NCBI RefSeq assembly: GCF_014698835.1
Contig: NZ_JACJTU010000019.1
Coordinates: 1-64,000, forward strand
Source: Nostoc paludosum FACHB-159
GTDB lineage: Bacteria > Cyanobacteriota > Cyanobacteriia > Cyanobacteriales > Nostocaceae
Direction: 5' to 3'
DNA length: 64,000 nt
The first letter of the stretch is position 1; every line of letters begins with the position of its first letter. Of the stretch, positions 58,881-64,000 are shown in pieces. A model generated the notes under the pieces. That model made no database searches, was not told the origin of the DNA, and saw nothing but the letters and a program-made list of their open reading frames with translations. Both the position numbers and the translations under genes were made by a program.

Positions 58881-61454
58881 TTAGTTAGTTTCAGCAGTTT
58901 GATACGCTTGTAGGAGTCTGGCATGATCGAGAGTAAACCCTACTTGCATGGCTATCTGGGCAAATAAATCAATCTCAGGCTGTTGCCAGTCGCGGGGTGC
59001 AGAACACTGATGTCCAATCAATAAGCCAAATAACTGCTGATCTTTAATAATGGGTGCGACTAAGTTTGCTTTCACACCAAAGGATTCCAACAAGTTAATG
59101 TGGCAGTCAGTCAAGCCTGCCTGATAAATGTCCTTTATTGCTACAACCTGACCAGATTGGTACTTTTCCACATAGGTTTGAGTGAAACAGGGGTCATGGA
59201 TTTTAGACCGCAAAACTTTGGGATAACCCGGAACCACTGATTCGGCAATTATAATTCCGAACCAATTGGCATAAAAGCTATAAATCAACACTCGGTCAAT
59301 ACTAAGTGCTTTACGAACTTCTTCTACAGTGGTTTTGAGAATATCCTCTTCTTTGAGCGATTGGCGAATGCTGCGGGTAATATTTATCAGTAAGTGACTT
59401 CGCATACTTTCAGCGTTGATTCGTTGCAGCAGCCTAGCATGGTCAAGAGCAAATCCTACTTGGATGGCTATTTGAGCAAATAAATCAATCTCAGACTGTT
59501 GCCAATTACGGGGTCTGGAACACTGATGTGCAATTAATAAGCCGAATAGCTGTTGATCTTTAATAATGGGTGCAACCAAGTTTGCTTTAACACCAAAGGA
59601 TTCTAGCAGGCTAATCTCAGAACTATCTAAACCAATTTCGTAAATGTTGTTGATAGCCAAAACGCGACCAGATTGATAGTCTTCTACATAGGCTTGGCCA
59701 AAAGATAGGTCTTGGATTTCAGCTCGTAAAATTTTTGGGTAGGTGAGAACAACTGATTCGGCAATTACGGTTCCAGACCAATTAGCATTGAAGCTATAAA
59801 CCAGCACTCGGTCAGCGCTAAGCAGTTTACGAACTTCTTCTACTGTGGTTTTGAGGACATCTTCTTCGTTGAGTGATTGGCGAATGCTGCGGATAATATC
59901 TGCCAATAGCTGACTTTGCACAGCTTCAGCTTCGATGCGTTGCAGTAGTCTAGCATGGTCAAGAGCAAATCCTACTTGCATGGCTATTTGAGAAAATAAA
60001 TCAATCTCAGACTGTTGCCAATTACGGGGTCTGGAACACTGATGTGCAATTAATAAGCCGAATAGCTGTTGATCTTTAATAATAGGGGCGACTAAATTTG
60101 CTTTCACAGCAAAGGATTCCAGCAGGTTGATGTGACAATCAGTTAAACCAGCTTGGTAAATGTCGTTTGTGGCTTGAACGCGCCCAGACTGATACTTTTG
60201 TACATAACCTTTACTAAAACATGGGTCTTCAATTTCAGACCGCAAAACTTTTGGATAACCTGGAACCACTGATTCGGCAATTATAATTCCAGACCAATCT
60301 GCATTAAAGCTATAGACTAGCACGCGATCGCTACCGACTATTTTACGAACCTCTTCTACGGTGGTTTTGAGGACATCTTCTTCGTTAAGCGATTGGCGAA
60401 TTCTGCGGGTAATTTCTATAAATAGTTGAGCTTTATTGGCTTTGGTATCTACCTGTTCTAGAACTGTGGCATAGTCAAGGGCAAACCCCACTTGCATAGC
60501 TATTTGAGCGAACAAATCAATTTCTGATTGCTGCCAAAAGCGAATTCTAGAACACTGATGTGCAATTAATAAAGCGAATAACTGTTTATCTTTAAAAATA
60601 GGTGCTACTAAACTAGATTTGACAGCAAATTGCTTCAATAACTCAATATCAGCATCTGTCAGATCGGATTTCTGGATATTATCAATGGTGCGGATAGTAC
60701 CATTCTGGTATTTTTCTATGTAGCTTGTCTCGAACCCAGGATCGGAGACTGTAACCCCCAATATTTTTGGTAAACCTGGTGCTACTGATTCTGCAATAAA
60801 GCTGCCATTAGAGTTGGAATTGAAGGAAAAAATGGTTACGCGATCGAGGCTTAAAGCTCTACGAATTTCTTCTGAGGTAGTTTTAAGAACATCTTCCTCA
60901 TTGAATGATTCTCGAACCCAGCGGGTAATTTTGAGCGATAGTTGGGAGTAATCAGTTTCGGCTTCTTTCTCCTGTTGCAAAATTGAAAGCAATTGTGTGA
61001 ATAAGCTGATATTTCTTTCTAACATCACTAATTCATCATTGCTAGCGATGTAAACTTGAGTAAACTCGCTATCTGGACGCAATTTATTTTTGATGCTGTT
61101 AGTAGTTTCAGCAACGTTTTTGATTCTAGTAATAGTTCGATTAACTACAAAAGTTGCGATCGCACCTGCTAAAACTGCTGTTACTCCCGCACCAGTTAAC
61201 AAAAGTGATAGTTGTTTTTCTAAAGCTAGTTCAGTTTCTTTTGAACTTTTCCCACTCTCTTGTCTGACTTGGGGGATTTTTTTGGTAATAACATCAATGC
61301 CGTAGTAGTAAGTAGCTGTTCCAATTGCAACTACAGGTAGGACACTGATGCTGAGTGCCCAAATTATTGCTTTAGTCTTTAAACTCCATTTTTGTTGCCA
61401 CAGGTTTTGTTGACGATTTTGTCTTGCTTGGTTTTGAGAAAAAGACTTACTCAT
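58881..61454 (-). CDS. Membrane protein with four tandem GAF domains, two of DXCF cyanobacteriochrome type
   Basis: 857 aa from the ATG at 61454 (a TTG at 61478 adds eight residues). Two membrane segments (about 28-50 and 85-105) flank a periplasmic loop; a HAMP-like helix pair follows (105-160), then four GAF domains with an exact 172-residue period. GAF2 has DPCF (C412) and CH (C440-H441); GAF4 has DPCF (C756) and CH (C784-H785): the two cysteines of DXCF cyanobacteriochromes, which bind a bilin at the CH cysteine. GAF1 (DPGF, AD) and GAF3 (DLSF, SE) lack both. The protein ends just after GAF4, without kinase, MCP or cyclase domain. It is probably a light sensor, either truncated or working through a partner. 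Confidence 0.75.
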   Translation of the reverse strand: MSKSFSQNQARQNRQQNLWQQKWSLKTKAIIWALSISVLPVVAIGTATYYYGIDVITKKIPQVRQESGKSSKETELALEKQLSLLLTGAGVTAVLAGAIATFVVNRTITRIKNVAETTNSIKNKLRPDSEFTQVYIASNDELVMLERNISLFTQLLSILQQEKEAETDYSQLSLKITRWVRESFNEEDVLKTTSEEIRRALSLDRVTIFSFNSNSNGSFIAESVAPGLPKILGVTVSDPGFETSYIEKYQNGTIRTIDNIQKSDLTDADIELLKQFAVKSSLVAPIFKDKQLFALLIAHQCSRIRFWQQSEIDLFAQIAMQVGFALDYATVLEQVDTKANKAQLFIEITRRIRQSLNEEDVLKTTVEEVRKIVGSDRVLVYSFNADWSGIIIAESVVPGYPKVLRSEIEDPCFSKGYVQKYQSGRVQATNDIYQAGLTDCHINLLESFAVKANLVAPIIKDQQLFGLLIAHQCSRPRNWQQSEIDLFSQIAMQVGFALDHARLLQRIEAEAVQSQLLADIIRSIRQSLNEEDVLKTTVEEVRKLLSADRVLVYSFNANWSGTVIAESVVLTYPKILRAEIQDLSFGQAYVEDYQSGRVLAINNIYEIGLDSSEISLLESFGVKANLVAPIIKDQQLFGLLIAHQCSRPRNWQQSEIDLFAQIAIQVGFALDHARLLQRINAESMRSHLLINITRSIRQSLKEEDILKTTVEEVRKALSIDRVLIYSFYANWFGIIIAESVVPGYPKVLRSKIHDPCFTQTYVEKYQSGQVVAIKDIYQAGLTDCHINLLESFGVKANLVAPIIKDQQLFGLLIGHQCSAPRDWQQPEIDLFAQIAMQVGFTLDHARLLQAYQTAETN
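59478..60083 (-). repeat. 90-bp identical direct repeats in adjacent GAF domains
   Basis: Bases 59478-59567 (GAF3) and 59994-60083 (GAF2) are identical over 90 bp, 516 bases (172 codons) apart. This is far above the similarity of the rest of the domains and points to a recent duplication or gene conversion. Confidence 0.85.
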
Positions 61455-61546
61455 AAATGAAACCTGGATGCGTTGCAATTTAACAGGTCAAGTAAATAAC
61501 TTCTTATTATCATTACCTAAAAAATAGTGTGAAAACCACTACAAGT

Positions 61547-62893
61547 TTAGTATTTATCTAATAAAAGTTTGACTTCTGCTTGCAATTCCCAATCTTTCAT
61601 CGCTTCCCACTCAGCTTGACGCACTGCTAAAAAGGCTTTTGATAATTGTGGATTTAAAGCGCTTAAAAGCATGTTATCTTGCTTTAAAGATTCTAAAGCT
61701 TCCGCTAAGTTTTGTGGTAAAAGGTCAATACCATTGGCTTGACGTTCTTCAATTGGCAAATGTCCGGGGTCTTGTGTAACCGGATTCCCTGGTTTGAGGC
61801 TTCGTTGCACGCCGTCGAGTCCGGCTGCAATCACAGCACCTAAAGCGAGGTAAGGATTGGCTGATGCATCAACGGTTTTTAACTCGAAATGGGTGGAACC
61901 AGTGAATGCAGGATTGCTTGGTACTCTGACGGCGGCTTCCCGGTTGTCTAGTCCCCAACAACGAAAAGCACCACTCCAACAGTGAGGACGAATACGGCGG
62001 TAAGAATTAGTACTAGGGGTAGTCAAAGCCATCAGTGCAGGTAAACGATCTAGTATCCCAGCGATAAATGCTCCACCAATGTGGGAAACGCCGCAGACAC
62101 CTTGGGGGTCTGGTAAGAGATTTTGACCGTTACGCCAAAGGCTAAGATGGATGTGGCAACCGCTACCAGCTGCATCGGCAAAAATTTTCGGTAAGAAAGA
62201 GGCTGTGAGGTTGTGTTGATGAGCGATCGCTCTGACGGTTTCTCTAAAATTAATCTGCCAGTCTGCTGCCCGTAAAGCATCAGTATACCGTATGGAGATT
62301 TCCTGTTGACCAGGGCCAGATTCTGGATAATACTGCTCTACAGGAATGCCTTGGTCAATGAGTGCTTGGGCAATTTCATCAATTACCACTCGATTTCTAT
62401 TCATTGCTTGGGTAGAAGCAAAAACCGTAGGTGCGGCTACAATTCCCTGTGATGTTTGCTGTAAGAGGTAAAATTCATTTTCAAATGCAGCGCGAATTTC
62501 TAAACCCTCCCGTCTGGCCGCCTCAATCATTCGTACCAGAAAATTACGCGGACACAACGCCCAAGGACTCCCATCAAGTACCATGTTTCCCATGATGGAA
62601 GCATGTCCCGGAGCGTAGGGTAAAGGAGTAAAGCTAAACCAATCTGGTATTAAGCGGATTTCCCCTACCGGGCTAAGACCAGTTTCGGGAATAACAGCAT
62701 CATACATTACAGGTACTCCCTGTTGTCCTGCGGAAATACCAACGCCATAGTCAAAGTAGTGAGATAACATTTCCACATGAACGGCTTTAGCGCGAATGAT
62801 GTTGGCGTTATCGCACCAAAGGATGCGGACAAACTTGATTCCGGCTTGTTGAAGAGATTTTTTGACTTTCTTAAACGCTTTATTTGCTGCCAT
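61547..62893 (-). CDS. Glutamine-synthetase-like ligase (FluG/NodGS C-terminal type)
   Basis: 448 aa, the length of a GS catalytic chain. GS fold motifs: RILWCDNANIIRAKAV (beta-grasp), AAFENEFYLL (metal Glu), YYPESGPGQQEIS, GSGCHIHLSLW (metal His), RPHCWSGAFRCWG, EAAVRVP (ATP/Arg), and HFELKTVDASANPYLA. It differs from assimilatory GlnA in the ammonium and tyrosine-adenylylation regions, so it more likely joins glutamate to another amine (for example a gamma-glutamyl-amine synthetase). It lies 92 bases upstream of the GAF gene, on the same strand, and shares the neighbourhood with the amidohydrolase. ATG start. Confidence 0.82.
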   Translation of the reverse strand: MAANKAFKKVKKSLQQAGIKFVRILWCDNANIIRAKAVHVEMLSHYFDYGVGISAGQQGVPVMYDAVIPETGLSPVGEIRLIPDWFSFTPLPYAPGHASIMGNMVLDGSPWALCPRNFLVRMIEAARREGLEIRAAFENEFYLLQQTSQGIVAAPTVFASTQAMNRNRVVIDEIAQALIDQGIPVEQYYPESGPGQQEISIRYTDALRAADWQINFRETVRAIAHQHNLTASFLPKIFADAAGSGCHIHLSLWRNGQNLLPDPQGVCGVSHIGGAFIAGILDRLPALMALTTPSTNSYRRIRPHCWSGAFRCWGLDNREAAVRVPSNPAFTGSTHFELKTVDASANPYLALGAVIAAGLDGVQRSLKPGNPVTQDPGHLPIEERQANGIDLLPQNLAEALESLKQDNMLLSALNPQLSKAFLAVRQAEWEAMKDWELQAEVKLLLDKY

Positions 62894-63033
62894 TGTTGCA
62901 GAGAACGCGGGGACTTGGTGAAAATTATCGTGTTTTTGAGTTGATTTGACAAATTTTTACTTTCAATTTCCTACTCAAGTTAAAATAACTAAAAATATGA
63001 GGGTAAAAAAAGTTTGCGGTGAACACATTCCAT

Positions 63034-64000
63034 ATGCCAAAATTACCCGTACCTCCACCGCTTGTAGGGTCAGAAATTGGTTCTTTTACTGAGTTTACAG
63101 TTACTGAACGAATGCCTGCGATCGCCCGCCGAGTTATCGCAGAAAATAATTTTTCCTCAGAGATTAATACTACTTTAGAAAATCTCGCTACAGAATTGCC
63201 AATTGGATATTTGCGGCCTCTTTTCAATGATACTGGTGTAGATATTTCTGCTTGGGAAAAATATTTAGAGCCTTACAAAAATCAGCGTTGGCTAGATGTT
63301 CCTTGGTTTTTCGCAGAAACTTATTTTTATCGGTTAATTTTGAATATTACCAATTATTTTCGCCCTGGGGAATGGCAAGAGATCGACCCCTTTAATTTAC
63401 AAAAAAGTCAAGGTTTGGAAACATCTCTTAACTCAATTATTCTGTTAGGCGATCGCGTAAATAATTGGTTGGATAAATCACAACTAGATGAAAAATTAAA
63501 ACAAACAGCTTTAATTGCACTTTTATATTTTTCTTTGTGGGGAAATCGAGTTGACTTGAGCTTATGGTCAGCATTCGACAATGACCGGAGTCGTTTTGAT
63601 ATTGAAAGCCAACTCGCTCACGTCTTAGTAGATGATACTCACAAAGCCGTAGAATTGTTAACTAGTTCTCAGGAAGGGCGGATTGATTTTGTAGTCGATA
63701 ATGCTGGTTTTGAATTAGTCTGTGATTTATGTTTAGTAGATTTTTTGTTAAGTGGTGGAGTGGTCGAGCAGGTTTATCTTCATTTAAAACCACATCCAAC
63801 TTTTGTATCTGATGCCATGATTAAAGATGTGCATTACACAACAAAATTTTTAGCCACTACTAGCAATCAACAAATGATATCCTTGGCCCAAAGATTACAA
63901 AAACATCTAGCATCAGGGCGTTTAATTCTAGCTGATAATTATTTTTGGACATCACCTTTAGCCTTTTGGGAAATACCCAACTCGCTCAAAAACGAGTTAG
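63034..64000 (+). CDS. DUF89/ARMT1-family damage-control phosphatase (partial, 3' end missing)
   Basis: The frame from ATG at 63034 is open to the window end (322 codons). Diagnostic of the DUF89 family is D222-N223-A-G-F-E (FVVDNAGFELVCDL), which holds the catalytic metal, preceded by a helical N-terminal region (PWFFAETYFYRLILNI, RPGEWQEIDPFN) and followed by LHLKPHPTFVSDAM. Family members are metal-dependent phosphatases that remove damaged or excess phosphometabolites; human ARMT1 belongs here. It is divergent from the GS-like gene, with 140 bases between, which must hold both promoters. The C-terminus lies outside the window. Confidence 0.8.
   Translation, partial: MPKLPVPPPLVGSEIGSFTEFTVTERMPAIARRVIAENNFSSEINTTLENLATELPIGYLRPLFNDTGVDISAWEKYLEPYKNQRWLDVPWFFAETYFYRLILNITNYFRPGEWQEIDPFNLQKSQGLETSLNSIILLGDRVNNWLDKSQLDEKLKQTALIALLYFSLWGNRVDLSLWSAFDNDRSRFDIESQLAHVLVDDTHKAVELLTSSQEGRIDFVVDNAGFELVCDLCLVDFLLSGGVVEQVYLHLKPHPTFVSDAMIKDVHYTTKFLATTSNQQMISLAQRLQKHLASGRLILADNYFWTSPLAFWEIPNSLKNEL

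Overview
The window is chromosomal DNA from a filamentous, probably heterocyst-forming cyanobacterium of the Nostoc type. The signs are: abundant GCGATCGC (HIP1) octamers inside and between genes; heptamer short tandem repeats in many intergenic gaps; small palindromic and MITE-like repeats; a cyanobacterial gene set (crtR, cyaC, ycf63-type permease, DUF3119, DUF3086, DUF502); and a nearly complete hormogonium polysaccharide (hps) locus. No rRNA, CRISPR array or intact transposase gene is seen. One tRNA, Gly(UCC), is present with a good promoter.

Layout. 1-135 is the tail of a glycine/proline repeat protein. 0.7-4.9 kb holds glutathione reductase, a YqiA-type esterase, hisC and an unknown gene. 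4.9-7.3 kb is AT-rich and gene-poor, with a GNAT acetyltransferase and a 123-bp IS5-like MITE. 7.3-14.4 kb holds a multidomain CyaC-type adenylate cyclase, a TonB-like proline-rich protein, tRNA-Gly and an M61 peptidase with a PDZ domain. 14.5-25.8 kb holds pyruvate kinase, crtR, a papain-fold toxin/immunity-like pair, an OGFr-domain protein, aroH, sppA, an MlaE/Ycf63 permease with DUF3119, a DUF3086 protein and plsY. 26.0-31.4 kb is a minus-strand group: DUF502 - nusB - ftsY - PP2C phosphatase.

31.8-46.2 kb is a minus-strand locus that reads hpsA (giant, pilin-like N-terminus), three pseudopilins (hpsB-D), three GT2 glycosyltransferases (hpsE-G), a fourth pseudopilin (hpsH), a TIGR04282-type transferase, hpsJ and a last GT2. 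In Nostoc punctiforme this system makes and secretes the polysaccharide needed for gliding of hormogonia. 46.9-54.3 kb holds metH, a MazF-type toxin whose 3' end has been overwritten by a repeat, its antitoxin, a 16-copy 21-bp tandem array, and clpB. 54.6-57.3 kb holds glyoxalase I, an O-methyltransferase and two related small proteins, the second secreted.

57.4-62.9 kb is the most interesting stretch. An amidohydrolase and a glutamine-synthetase-like protein (together the two halves of the eukaryotic FluG/NodGS fusion) flank a membrane protein with four tandem GAF domains spaced exactly 172 residues apart. GAF2 and GAF4 carry both cysteines of DXCF-type cyanobacteriochromes; GAF1 and GAF3 have lost them, and no output domain follows. 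The window ends inside a DUF89/ARMT1-like phosphatase gene.

All function calls are from reading the sequence. Start codons and family letters (especially within hps) are judged by eye and by gene order.
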